Assembly (NCBI RefSeq): GCF_029227915.1
Contig: NC_079883.1
Coordinates: 28,894,001 to 28,958,000 of the forward strand
Origin: Hydractinia symbiolongicarpus
Lineage: Eukaryota; Cnidaria; Hydrozoa; Anthoathecata; Hydractiniidae
DNA length: 64,000 bases
Direction of reading: 5' to 3'
In this document: positions 11,422 to 23,800 of the stretch, piece by piece
How the letters are laid out: each line of letters opens with the position of its first letter
How positions within the stretch are numbered: position 1 is the stretch's first letter
The notes under the pieces: model-generated
What the model saw: only the letters and a program-made list of their open reading frames with translations
Databases searched by the model: none
Told to the model about the DNA's origin: nothing
Program-made: the position numbers and the translations under genes

Positions 11422-13936
11422 TTTAAACATTCTGCTACTTTTGACAATCTTTTTGTGATCAGTGATTTCAATGCTGAACCAAGCGAAATTCCACTTTCTG
11501 ATTTTACAAAAATGTATTGTTTGCATAACCTTGTAAAAGAGCCTACTTGTTTTAAAAGCCAATGCAACCCAACTTGCATCGACTTGATCCTTACTAACAA
11601 ATCATCAAGCTTTCAACACACTAATGTTGTGGAAACAGGCTTATCTGACTTCCACAAGATGACTGTGACTTTTATGAAAACTAAATTTAAAAAGGGTAAA
11701 CCGAACATACAACAATATAGGGACTACAAAAAATTTGACCATGAAACTTTCCGGGGGGGGGGGGGGGGGGGGGGGTTTAAATCGTTAAATGAAACCGATT
11801 TCTTAGGTATTGATCTTGAAGCATCTTTGAACAAAGTCATGAACACTCTTAATATACATGCTCCAAAGAAAACGAAATATTTGAGAACCAACCAAGTACT
11901 TTTTACGAATAAAGAGTTAAATAAGGCAATAATGACTAGATTTAGACTAAGAAATAAATACTTAAAAAACAAAAGCGATAAAAATGAAACTGCTTTTAAA
12001 AAGTAAAGAAATAAATGTGTCAAACTAGTACAAAAAAGTAAAGAAACCTACTATAACAATTTAGAGATTAAAAGTGTTACAGATAATAAAAAATTCTGGA
12101 ACACAGTTAAACCTTGCTTTACTGAGAAAGTCAAAAACAAAGAGCTGATAACATTAGTTGAAAATGGAAAAACTATCACTGATGACCTTGAAATAGCTTC
12201 GATTTTCAATGATTATTTTTGCAACCTTGTTCCCAATCTTAGAATCAAGCTAAATGAAAATCCACAAAATTATAATATTTTTAATGATAAATCTATTGAG
12301 ACCTCGTTATCGAAATTTGCTAATCATCCAAGTGTTGTCAAAATCAAACAGTTTTATGGCGAGTCTGGTAAAAAGCTTTCTTTTAGACGAGTCAGCCTAT
12401 CTGATGTTACAAAAAAAATTAAAGATTTGGATAAAAATAAAACTACACAGCAGTCTGACATTCCAACGCAAATAATACAGGAAAATTCTGACATTTTTGG
12501 AAATGTTTTGTGCAATAGCATAAATTATAACATTGACCAATCCAATTTTCCAAAAAGTCTTAAGAACGCAGACGTCATTCCAGTTTTCAAAAAGGAGGAC
12601 CGTACGGACAAGTGTAACTACCGCCCGGTCAGTATACTGCCTAATATCTCTAAGATATTCGAAAAATGCTTATATGAACAAATTGAAGCTTTTTTTCAAC
12701 CTATTTTTAACAAGCAGCAGTGTGGTTTTCGGAGAGGTTTTAGTACGCAGCAATGCCCTATAGCAATGATCGAAAAATGTAAAAAAAGCCTAGATAATGA
12801 AGGATCTTACGCAGCGTTATTGACAGACTTGTCTAAAGCTTTTGACTGTATAAATCACGATTTACTTATTGCTAAATTGCACGCTTTTGGGTTTGACAAG
12901 GATGCTTTAAGATTAATACATAGCTATTTAACTGGCCGGAAACAAAGAGTTAAAAATAAACAACTCATTTAGTACGTTACTGGACATCTTATTTGGTGTG
13001 CCACAAGGGTCTATTTTAGGCCCACTACTCTTCAACGTTTTCCTGATAGATTTATTTATGATAACGATTGAAACTGATATAGCTAGCTACGCAGATGACA
13101 ACACCCCATATACGTATGGGTCTGATAAAAATCAAGTTGTAGAAGACCTTGAAAAAACAGCAAAAAGAATGTTTATATGGTTTGCTGAAAACGGTATGAA
13201 AGCCAATGAAGCAAAGAGCCATCTTCTTTCTAGCTTACCACTTGATACAAAAGCTGTCGTTTGAGACACGTACATTGAAAACAGTGACCAACAGAAACTG
13301 TTAGGGATAAAAATTGATCGGAAATTAAAATTTGATTTGCATGTAACGGACTTATGTCAAAAAACCAGCCAAAAACTACATGCGTTAGCGCGTGTTCCAC
13401 CTTACATGGATACTCAAAAAAGAAGAGTTATTATAAAGGCTTTTATTACCTCTCAATTCAGTTACTGTCCTTTGATATGGATGTTCCACAATAGAACACT
13501 GAATAACAGAATTAATAATCTGCATGTAAGAGCACTTCGAATAATCCATTGTGACCATACATCAACATTTAAGGAACTGTTACATAGAGATAAATCAAAA
13601 ACGATACACGAAAAAAATCTTGAAACACTAGCTATAGAAATATATAAAGCTAAAAACAAACTCTCACCTGATATTATAAGTGATATTTTTCTGTTCCGTA
13701 GTAGCACTTATAATTTGAGAAATGAAAGAGAACTTTGCTATCGCACAGCAAAAACGTCTACTTATGGCACTGAAACTATCTCAAATTTCGCGCAAAAATT
13801 GTGGCAGATGATACCATCAAATATAAAAACATCTGAAACGTTACAAGAGTTTAAGTCAAAAATTAAGAAATGGAATTCAGAAAGTTGCCCTTGTAGGTTG
13901 TGCAAACCGTATATTAATGGATTAGGTTTTATTTGA
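11422..13936 (+). pseudogene. LINE ORF2 remnant: endonuclease (C-terminal part) plus reverse transcriptase
   Basis: In an intact element this protein nicks the target DNA and reverse-transcribes the element RNA at the nick. Reading frame 1 opens at the 5' junction with no start codon. It shows the endonuclease motifs SDFNAEP (about 11,461), CIDLILTN (about 11,575) and LSDFHKM (about 11,641). RT motifs follow: NYRPVSILPNISKIFEKC (about 12,616), LTDLSKAFD with its catalytic Asp near 12,826-12,846, GVPQGSILGPLLFN (about 12,995) and YADD at 13,088-13,099. The end is SCPCRLCKPYINGLGFI and a stop at 13,934-13,936. Three breaks make it non-functional: a TAA at 12,004-12,006 after the endonuclease, a +1 frameshift in the A-run at about 12,950-12,960 (frame 1 to frame 2), and a TGA at 13,262-13,264. 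A 23-G tract at 11,753-11,775 adds an aberrant glycine run. The SDFN motif has Ser where Gly is common in relatives. Confidence 0.92.
11753..11775 (+). repeat. Homopolymer G23 inside the LINE coding region
   Basis: There are 23 consecutive G residues in the linker between the endonuclease and RT domains, read as Arg followed by seven Gly in the surviving frame. The surrounding element is AT-rich and no comparable run occurs elsewhere in the window. It may be a real microsatellite expansion or a sequencing/assembly length error. The reading frame is continuous across it as given, but the run length is the least reliable number in the element. Confidence 0.9.
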
Positions 13937-14231
13937 CAGGCAGACTTTTATTTAGTATTTATAGCATTTTGCGGTTTGTTTTTGTTGTTTTTTTTCCCGA
14001 ATTTTCTGGCATACCACTTCCTTGCAATATATAGGATCTCAAAAATAAAAGCTACAGACTAACCATACTTTATTTCAGGATGATGGTATGCAAAGCAAAG
14101 AAGTCAAATTAACTAAATTAATTGCCTTCTTCATTGACTTTAATTAGCGACTTTTCCCGAAGAGCTAGAATTTTTTATTTTTTTTTACACGCCAATGTAA
14201 AAGAAATTGTTAATAATAATAATAACAATTG
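13937..14231 (+). other. LINE 3' UTR with poly(A)-type signal and (AAT)n tail
   Basis: About 290 bp of AT-rich non-coding sequence follows the ORF2 stop. AATAAA is present at 14,044-14,049. A T-rich run lies at about 14,171-14,186, and the element ends with AAT/TAA repeats at about 14,211-14,224. Simple-repeat 3' ends are typical of jockey/CR1-type LINEs. The last bases ACAATTGGAC (14,225-14,234) are identical to satellite bases 11,385-11,394, so the precise 3' edge is ambiguous. Confidence 0.75.
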
Positions 14232-15460
14232 GACATGATTGCTGGAACTCTGCGATTACACTGGCCGCTGTGGTAGCGCTTTATTTAAAAATTAGGTAAA
14301 TAAGTCATTTTTTACTGTGGGACCAATCCTAGCCGTTAGCACGCGCTAAAAATATAGAGACAGTTTGAAGAACAACATTTCAATGACATTTTATCGGGAT
14401 CAGTCCGTTTGAGTTACAACGGTTGCGTCACATATTCGCACCAACATGTAATTAGCGATATTTTTCTGACATTACTATGTTGCCTTGCTTTAAACAGTGA
14501 AACGATTGACTGGGGGACTTAATTGAACTGATCTTGGACTTTGACCTTATAAATGTGATAAGTGAGACAATTGGACTCCAACAAATAACATTCTTCTTAA
14601 TTTGACATGATTGCTGGAACTCTGCGATTACACTGGGCGCTGTGGTAGCGCTTCATTCAAAAATTAGGTAAAAAAGTCATTTTTTACTGTGGGACCAATC
14701 CTAGCAGTTAACACGCGCTAAAAAAATAGAGACAGTTTCAAAAACAACATTTCAATGACCTTCTAACGGGATGAGTCAGTTTGAGTTACAACGGTTGCAT
14801 CACATATTCGTACCAACATGTACTCAGCGATAATTTTCTGACATTACTAGGTTGCAGCGCTTTCAACAGTGAAACCATTGACTGTGGGACTTAATTAAAC
14901 TGATTTTGCACTTTGACCTTATAAATGTGATAAATGAGACAATTGGACTCCAAGAAATAACATTCTTTTTAATTTGACATGATTCCTGGAACTCAGCGAT
15001 TTCACTGGGCGCTGTGGTAGTGCTTTTGTTTAAAAATTTAGTTTAATAAATCATTTTTTACTGTGGGACCAATCCTAGCCGTTAGCGCGCGCTGAAGAAG
15101 TAGAGACAGCTTCAAAAACTACATTTCATTGACGTTCTAACGCTATCAGTACATGTGAGTTACAACGGTTGCGTCACATATTCGCACAAACATGTACTTA
15201 GCGATGTTTTCCTGAGATTACTATGTTTCCTTGCTTTTAAACAGTGAAACGATTGACAGGGGGACTTAATTGAACTGATTTTGGACTTTGACCTTATAAA
15301 TGTGATAAATGAGACAATTGGACTCCAAGAAGTAACATTCTTTTTAATTTTACATGATTGCTGGAACTCTGCGATTACACTGGGCGCTGAGGTAGCGCTT
15401 TGTTTAAAAGTTTAGATTAATAAGTCATTTTTATTGTGGAACAAATCCTAGCCGCTAGCG
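14232..15460 (+). repeat. Satellite family A, right block
   Basis: About three monomers of family A resume immediately after the LINE with GACATGATTGCTGG. The block closely matches 1,810-2,620: both share GCGCTAAAAATATAGAGAC, TTTGAAGAACAAC and ATTTTATCGGG. The last monomer (from about 15,350) has family A features on its left (GATTAATAAGTCATTTTTATTG) and family B features on its right, and so carries the A/B boundary. Confidence 0.88.
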
Positions 15461-18400
15461 CGCTGAAGAAATAGAGACTGTTTCAAAAACTACATTTCAA
15501 TGACGTTCTAACGGTATCAGTCCCTTTGAGTTACAACGGTTGCGTCACATATTCGTCCCCACATGCATTTAGCGATAGTATTTTGGATATTACTAGGTTG
15601 CATCGCTTTTAACAGTGAAACGTTTGACTGTGGGACTTAATTGAACTGATTTTGGACTTTGACCTTATAAATGTGATAAATGTGCCAGTGTGACTACAAG
15701 AAATAACATTCTTCTTAATTCGACATGATTGCTTGGATTCAGCGAGTGCACTATGCTCTGTGGTAGCGCTTTTTTTAAATATTTAGATAAATAAGTCCTT
15801 TTTTACTGTGGGACCCATCATGGTCGTTAGCACGCACTGAAGAAATAGAGATATTCTCAAAAAATGAATTTCATCGCTTTTTGGCGGTATCAATCCGTTT
15901 GAGTTGCAACGGTTGCGTCACATATTCGTACCAACATGTATTTAGTGACAGTTTTCCGATATTTCTAAGTTATATCGCTTTTAACAATGAAACGATTGAC
16001 TGTGGGACTTAATTGAACTAACTTTGGTCTGTGACATGATAAATGTGATAAACGAGCCAACTGGACTCCAAGGAATAACATTCTTCTTAAATTGACATGA
16101 TTGCTGGATTTCAGCAAGTACACTATGCTCTGTGGTAGCGCTTTTTTTAAAAATATAGATAAATAAGTCTTTTTTAACTGTGGGACCAATCCTGTCCGTT
16201 AGCACGCACTGAAGAAATAGAGACATTGTCAAAAACTAAATCTCATTGACTTCGTGGCGGTATCAGTCCCTTTGAGTTATAACGGTTGCGTCACATATTC
16301 GTACCAAGATGTATTTAGCGATATTTTTCCGCTATTACCATGTTGCATCGCTTTTAACAGTGAAACGATTGACTGTGGGACTTAACTGAACTGATTCTGG
16401 ACTGTGACCTTATAAATGCGATAATTGGGCCAATTGGACTCCAAGGAATCACATTCTTCTTAATTCGAGATGATTGCTGGAATTCAGCGTGTACACTACG
16501 CTCTGTGGTAGCGCTTTTTTAAAAAATTTGGATAAATAAGTTTTTTTTTACTGTGGGACCAATCCTGGCCGTTAGCACGCACTGAAGAAATAGAGGCATT
16601 CTCAAAAACTAAATCTCACTGACTTCGTGGCAGTATCAATCCGTTTGAGATACAACGGTTGCGTCACATATTCGTACCAGCATGTATTTAGTGACATTTT
16701 TCCGATATTACTAAGTTATATCGCTTTTAACAATGAAATGATTGACTGTGGGACTTAATTGAACTGATTCTGGACTGTGACCTTATAAATGCGATAAATG
16801 AGCCAATTGGACTCCAAAGAATAACATTCTTCTTAATTCGACATGATTGCTGGAATTCAGCGAGTACATTATGTGCTGTGGTAGCGCTTTTTTTAAATAT
16901 TTAGATAAATAAGTCTTTTTTTACTGTGGAACTAATCCTGGCCGTTAGCACACACTGAAGAAATAGAGACATTCTCAAAAACTAAATCTCACTGACTTCG
17001 TGGCAGTATCAATCCGTTTGAGATACAACAACTGCGTCACATATTCGTACCAACATGTATGTACTGACATTTTTCCGATATTACTAAGTTATATCGCTTT
17101 TATCAATGAAATGATTGACTGTGGGACTTAATTGAACTAACTTTGGCCTGTGACCTTATAAATGTGATAAGTTAGCAAACTGGACTCCAAAAAATAACAT
17201 TCCTCTTACTTTGACATGTTTGTTGGAAATCAGCGATTACACTGGGCGCTGTGAAAGCGCTTCATTTAAAAATTTAGATAAATAAGTAATTTTTTACTGT
17301 GGGACCAATCCTAGCCGTTATCGCGCGCTGAAAAAATAGGGACAGTTTCAAAAATTACATTTCAATGACTTCCTAGCGGTATCAGTCCGTTTGAGTTACA
17401 ACGGTTGCGTCACATATTCGTACTAACATGTATTTAGTGACATTTTTCCGATATTACTAAGTTATATCGTTTTAACAATGAAATAATTGACTGTGGGACT
17501 TAATTGAACTAACTTTGGCCTGTGACCTTATAAATGTGATAAGTTAGCCAACTGGACTCCAAGAAATAACATTCTTCTTACTTTGACATGATTATTGGAA
17601 ATCAGCGATTACACTGGGCGCTGTGGAAGCGGTTCATTTAAAAATTGAGATAAATAAGTCATTTTTTACTGTGGGACCAATCCTGGCCGTTATCGCCCGC
17701 TGAAGAAATAGAGACAGTTTCACAAACTACATTTCAATGATGTTCTAACGGTATCAGTCCCTTTGAGTTACAACGCTTACGTCACATATTCGTACCAACA
17801 TGTATTTAGCGATATTTTTCCGCTATTACCATGTTGCATCGCTTTTAACAGTGAAACGATTGACTGTTGGACTTAACTGAACTGATTCTGGACTGTGACC
17901 TTATAAATACGATAATTGGGCCAATTGGACTCCAAGGAATCACATTCTTCTTAATTTGAGATGATTGCTGGAATTCAGGGAGTACACTACGCTCTGTGGT
18001 AGCGCTTTTTTAAAAAATTTGGATAAATAAGTCTTTTTTTACTGTGGGACCAATCCTGGCCGTTAGCACGCACTGAAGAAATAGAGGCTTTCTCAAAAAC
18101 TAAATCTCACTGACTTCGTGGCAGTATCAATCCGTTTGAGATACAACAACTGCGTTACATATTCGTACCAACATGTATGTAGTGACATTTTTCCGATATT
18201 ACTAAGTTATATCGCTTTTATCAATGAAATGATTGACTGTGGGACTTCATTCAACTAACTTTGGCCTGTGACCTTATAAATGTGATAGGTTAGCCAACTG
18301 GACTCCAAGAAATAACTTTCTTCTTACTTTGACATGATTGTTGGAAATCAGCGATTACACTGGGCGCTGTGAAAGCGCTTCATTTAAAAATTTAGATAAA

Positions 18401-20837
18401 TAAGTAATTTTTTACTGTGGGACCAATCCTAGCCGTTATCGCGCGCTGAAAAAATGAGGGACAGTTTCAAAAACTACATTTCAATGACTTCCTAGCGGTA
18501 TCAGTCCGTTTGAGTTACAACGGTTGCGTCACATATTCGTACCAACATGTATTTAGTGACATTTTTCCGATATTACTAAGTTATATCGCTTTTAACAATG
18601 AAATGATTGACTGTGGGACTTAATTGAACTAACTTTGGCCTGTGACCTTATAAATGTGATAAATGAGATAAGTTGACTCCAAGAGATATCATTCTTCTTA
18701 CTTCGACAAGATTGTTGGAACTCAGCGATTACACTGGGCCCTGTGGAACCGCTTCATTTAAAAATTTAGATAAATAAGTCATTTTTTACTGTGGGACCAA
18801 TCCTAGCCGTTATCGCGCCGTGAAAAAATAGAGACAGTTTCAAGAACTACATTTCAATGATGTTCTAACGGTATCAGTCCGTTTGAGTTACAACGGTTTC
18901 GTCACATATTCGTACCAACATGTATTTAGTGATTTTTTTCCGATATTACTAAGTTGTATCGCTTTTAACAGTGAAGCTATTGACTGTGGAACATAATTGA
19001 ACTGATTCTGGACTGTGACCTCATAAATCCGATAAATGAGCCAGTTGGACTCCAAGGAATAACATTCTTCATAATTCGACATGATTGCTAGGATTCAGCG
19101 AGTACACTATGTTCTGTGGTAGCGCTTTTTTTAAATATTTAGAAAAATAAGTCTTTTTTTACTGTGGAACTAATCCTGGCCGTTAGCACGCACTGAAGAA
19201 ATAGAGACATTCTCAAAACTACTTCTCATTGACTTCTTGGCGGTATCAATCCGTTTGGGATACAACGGTTGCGTCACATATTCGTACCAACATGTATTTA
19301 GCGATATTTTTCTGATATTACTAGGTTGTATCGCTTTTAACAGTGAAACGATTGACGGTGGGACTTAATTAAACTAACTTTGGACTGTGACCTGATAAAT
19401 GTGATAAATGAGAGAATTGGACTCCAAGAAGTAACATTCTTCTTAATTTGAAATGATTGCCGGAACTCAGCAATTACACTGGGCGCTGTGGTAGCGCTTC
19501 ATTTAAAAATTTAGATAAATAAGTCATTTTTTACTGTGGGACCAATCCTAGCCATTATTGCGCGCTGAAGAAAAAGAGACAGTTTCAAAAACTGTCTTTC
19601 AATGACGTTCTAACGGTGTCTGTCCGTTTGAGTTACAACAGTTGCGTCACATATTCGTACCCGCATGTATTTAGTGATTTTTTTCGATATTACAAAGTCG
19701 TATCGCTTTTAACAGTGAAGCGATTGACTGTGGGACTTAATTGAACTGATTCTGGACTGTGACCTTATAAATGCGATAAATGAGCCAGTTGGACTCCAAG
19801 GAATAACATTCTTCTTAATTCGACATGATTGCTTGGATTCAGCGAGTACACTATGCTCTGTGGTAGCGCTTTATTTCAAAAATTTAGATAAATAAGTCTT
19901 TTTTACTGTGGGACCAATCCTGGCCGTTAGCACGCGCTGGGGAAATAGAGACAGTTTCAAATACTACATTTCACTGACTTTCTAACGGTGTCAGTTCGTT
20001 TGAGTTGCAACGGTTGCGTCACATATTCGTACCCGCATGTATTTAGTGATTTTTTACCGATATTACAAAGTTGTATCGGTTTTAACAGTGAAACGATTGA
20101 CTGTGGAACTTAATTGAACTAACTTTGGACTGTGACCTTATAAATGTGTTAAGTGAGACAACTGGACTCCACGAAATAACATTCTTCCTAATTTGACATG
20201 ATTGTGGAAACTCAGGGGTTACACTGGGCGCTGTGGTAGCGCTTCATTAAAAAATTAATATGAAAAATTCAGTTTCTACTGTGAGACCAATCCTAGTCGT
20301 TAGCACGCGCTGGGGAAATAGAGACAGTTTCAAATACTACATTTCACTGACTTTCTAACGGTGTCAGTTCGTTTGAGTTGCAACGGTTGCGTCACATATT
20401 TGTACCAACATGTATTTAGTGATTTTTTACCGATATTACAAAGTTGTATCGCTTTTAACAGTGAAGCGATTGACTGTGGGACGTAATTGAACTGATTCTG
20501 GACTGTGACATTATAGATGCGATAAATGAGCTAATTGGACTCCAAGGAATAACATTCTTCTTAATTCGAGATGATTGCTGGAATTCAGCGAGTATACTAG
20601 GCTCTGTGGTAGCGCTTTTTTTAAAAAGTTCTTTTTTTACTGTGGGACCAATCCTGGCCGTTAGCACGCACTCAAGAAATAGAGACATTCTCAAAAACTA
20701 AATCTCATTGACTTCGTGGCGGTATCAATCCGTTTGAGATACAACAGCCGCGTCACATATTCGTACCAACATGTATTTAGTGACATTTTTACGATATTAC
20801 TAAGTTATATGGCTTTTAACAATGAAATGATTGACTG

Positions 20838-20842
20838 AGCGC
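20838..20842 (+). other. Register break: ~146-bp deletion joining two monomer positions
   Basis: The text ATGATTGACTG is followed at once by AGCGCTTCATTT, skipping the usual GGGACTTAATTG...GGCGCTGTGGA. The phase markers on either side (20,578 and 21,178) are 600 bp apart instead of about 745. This is a simple internal deletion spanning parts of two neighbouring monomers, with almost no microhomology. Confidence 0.85.
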
Positions 20843-23800
20843 TTCATTTAAAAATTTAGATAAATAAGTCATTTTTTACTGTGGGACCAATCCTAGCCGT
20901 TATTGCGTGCAGAAGAAATAGAGACAGTTTCAAAAACTACCTTTCAATGACGTTCTAACGGTATCAGTCCGTTTGAGTTACAACGGTTTGGTCACATATT
21001 CGTACCAACATGTATTTAGCCCTTTTTTTCTGATATTACTAGGATGCATCGCTTTTAACAGTGAAACGATTGTCGGTGGGACTTAATTAAACTAACTTTG
21101 GACTGTAACATGATAAATGTGATAAATGAGACAATTGGACTCCAAGGAATAACATTCTTCTTAATTCGAGATGATTGCTGGAATTCAGCGATTACACTAT
21201 GCTCTGTGGTAGCGCTTTTTTTAAAAAGTTAGATAAATAAGTCATTCTTTACTGTGGGACCAATCCTGGCCGTTAGCACGCACTCAAGAACTAGAGACAT
21301 TCTCAAAAACTAAATCTCATTGACTTCGTGGCGGTATCAATCCGTTTGAGATACAACGGCCACGTCACATATTCGTACCAACATGTATTTAGTGACATTT
21401 TTCCGATATTACTAAGTTATATCGCTTTTTTAACAATGAAATGATTGACTGTGGGACTTAATTGAACTAACATTGGGCTGTGACCTTATAAATGTGATAA
21501 GTGAGCCAACTGGACTCCAAGAAATTACATTTTTCTTGGTTTGACATAATTTTTGGAACTCAGCGATTGCACTTGGCGCTGTGGAAGCGCTTCACTTAAA
21601 AATTTAGATAAATAAGTCATTTTTTACTGTGGGACCAATCCTAGCCGTTATTCCGTGCAGAAGAAATAGAGACAGTTTCAAAAACTACCTTTCATTGACA
21701 TTCTAACGGTATCAGTCCGTTTGAGTTACAACGGTTTGGTCACATATTCGTACCAACATGTATATAGCCCTATTTTTCTGATATTACAAGGATGCATCGC
21801 TTTTAACAGTGAAACGATTGTCGGTGGGACTTAATTAAACTAACTTTGGACTGTAACATGATAAATGTGATAAATGAGACAATTGGACTCCAAGAAGTGA
21901 CATTCTTATTAATTTGAAATGATTGTTGGAACTCAGCGATTGCACTTGGCGGTGTGGCAGCGCTTCATTTAAAAATTTAGATAAATAAGTCATTTTTCAC
22001 TCTGGGACCAATCCGAGTCGTTATTGCACGCTGAAGAAATAGAGACAGTTTCAAAAACTAAATTTCAATGACGTTCTAACAGTATCAGTCCGTTTGAGTT
22101 ACAACGGTTGCGTCACATATTCGTACCCGCATGTATTTAGTGATTTTTTTCGATATTACAAAGTCGTATCGCTTTTAACAGTGAAGCGATTGACTGTGGG
22201 ACTTAATTGAACTGATTCTGGACTGTGACCTTATAAATGCAATAAATGAGCCAGTTGGACTCCAAGAAATAACATTCTTCTTAATTCGACATGATTGCTT
22301 GGATTCAGCGAGTACACTATGCTCTGTGGTAGCGCTTTATTTCAAAAATTTAGATAAATAAGTCTTTTTTACTGTGGGACCAATCATGGCCGTTAGCACG
22401 CACTGAAGAAATAGAGATATTCTCAAAAACTACACCTCATTGACTTCGTGGCGGTATCAATCCGTTTGAGATACAACGGCTGCGTCACATATTCGTACCA
22501 ACATGTATTTAGTGACATATTTGCGATATTACTAAGTTATATCGCTTTTAACAATGAAACGATTGACTGTGGGACTTAATTGAACTAACTTTGGTCTGTG
22601 ACCTGATAAATGTGATAAACGAGCCAACTGGACTCCAAGGAATAACATTCTTCTTAAATTGACATGATTGCTGGATTTCAGTAAGTACACTATGCTCTGT
22701 GGTAGCGCTTTTTTTAAGAATTTAGATAAATTAGTCATTTTTTACTGTGGGACCAATCCTAGCCGTTATTGCACGCTGGGGAAATAGAAACAGTTTCAAA
22801 TACTACATTTCACTGACTTTCTAACGGTGTCAGTTCGTTTGAGTTACAACGGTTGGGTCACATATTCGTACCAACATGTATTTAGCGATATTTTTCTGAT
22901 ATTACTAGGTTGCATCGCTTTTAACAGTGAAACGATTGACGATGGGACTTAATTAAACTAACTTTGGACTGTGACCTGATAAATGTGATAAATGAGACAA
23001 TTGGACTCCAAGGAATAACATTCTTCTTAATTCGAGATGATTGCTAGAATTCAGCGAGTACACTATGCCCTGTGGTAGCGCTTTTTTTAAAAATTTAGAT
23101 AAATCAGTCTTTTTTTACTGTGGGACCAATCCTGGCCGTTAGCGCGCACTCAAGAATTAGAGACATTCTCAAATACTAAATCTCATTGACTTCGTGGCGG
23201 TATCAATCCGTTTGAGATACAAAGGCCGCGTCACATATTCGTACCAACATGTATTTAGTGACATTTTTCCGATATTACTAAGTTATATCGCTTTTTTAAC
23301 AATGAAATGATTGACTGTGTGACTTAATTGAACTAACATTGGCCTGTGACCTTATAAATGTGATAAGTGAGCCAACTGGACTCCAAGAAATAACATTTTT
23401 CTTACTTTGACATGATTGTTGGAACTCAGCGATTACACTGGGCGCTGTGGAAGCGCTTCATTTAAAAATTTAGATAAATAAGTCTTTTTTTACTGTGGGA
23501 CCAATCCTAGCCGTTATCGCGCACTGAAGAAATAGAGACAGTTTCAAAAACTACATTCCAATGACATTCTAGCAGTATCAGTCCGTTTGAGTTACAACGG
23601 TTGCGTCACATATTCGTACCAACATGTATTTAGTGACATTTTTCCGATATTACTAAGTTATATCGCTTTTAACAATGAAATGATTGACTGTGGGACTTAA
23701 TTGAACTAACTTTGGCCTGTGACCTTATAAATGTGATAAGTGAGCCAACTGGACTCCAAGAAATAACATTCTTCTTACATTGACATGATTGTTGGAAATC

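Larger units (their letters stand above)
11420..14231 (+). mobile_element. 5'-truncated non-LTR retrotransposon (LINE, jockey/CR1-like clade), degenerate
   Basis: A non-satellite segment of about 2.8 kb encodes, in order, the C-terminal part of an endonuclease/exonuclease/phosphatase-type (AP-like) endonuclease, a complete reverse transcriptase core and the short C-terminal extension of a LINE ORF2. A 3' UTR and an (AAT)n tail follow. The 5' edge falls directly inside the endonuclease coding region, so ORF1 and roughly the first half to two thirds of the endonuclease are missing. This is the classic product of incomplete target-primed reverse transcription. No clear target-site duplication is visible: the left edge is ...TTTCTTAAT and the right edge ...ACAATTGGACATG. 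The order EN-RT with a YADD active site and no RNase H seen fits the jockey/CR1/L2 group; exact clade and host are not resolved here. Confidence 0.93.

Noticed and set aside
11724-12023. Minus-strand 99-codon open frame with a proline run
   Set aside because: It is the antisense of the LINE coding region and its poly-G tract. The plus strand has clear endonuclease and RT motifs.
12254-12475. Plus-strand frame-2 open frame of 73 codons
   Set aside because: It overlaps the LINE ORF in frame 1, which is open and protein-like over the same interval.
11420-14231. Retrovirus or LTR retrotransposon
   Set aside because: No LTRs, gag, protease or integrase motifs are present. An AP-type endonuclease upstream of the RT and a simple-repeat tail indicate a non-LTR element.
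22532-22738. Recurring minus-strand open frames of 60-85 codons (also at 15,965, 24,772, 28,878, 29,629, 31,881, 43,902 and 45,372) encoding similar peptides
   Set aside because: They recur only because the satellite recurs. The frame opens or closes with single-base monomer variants, there is no start context or composition typical of a gene, and most monomers have stops in the same frame.
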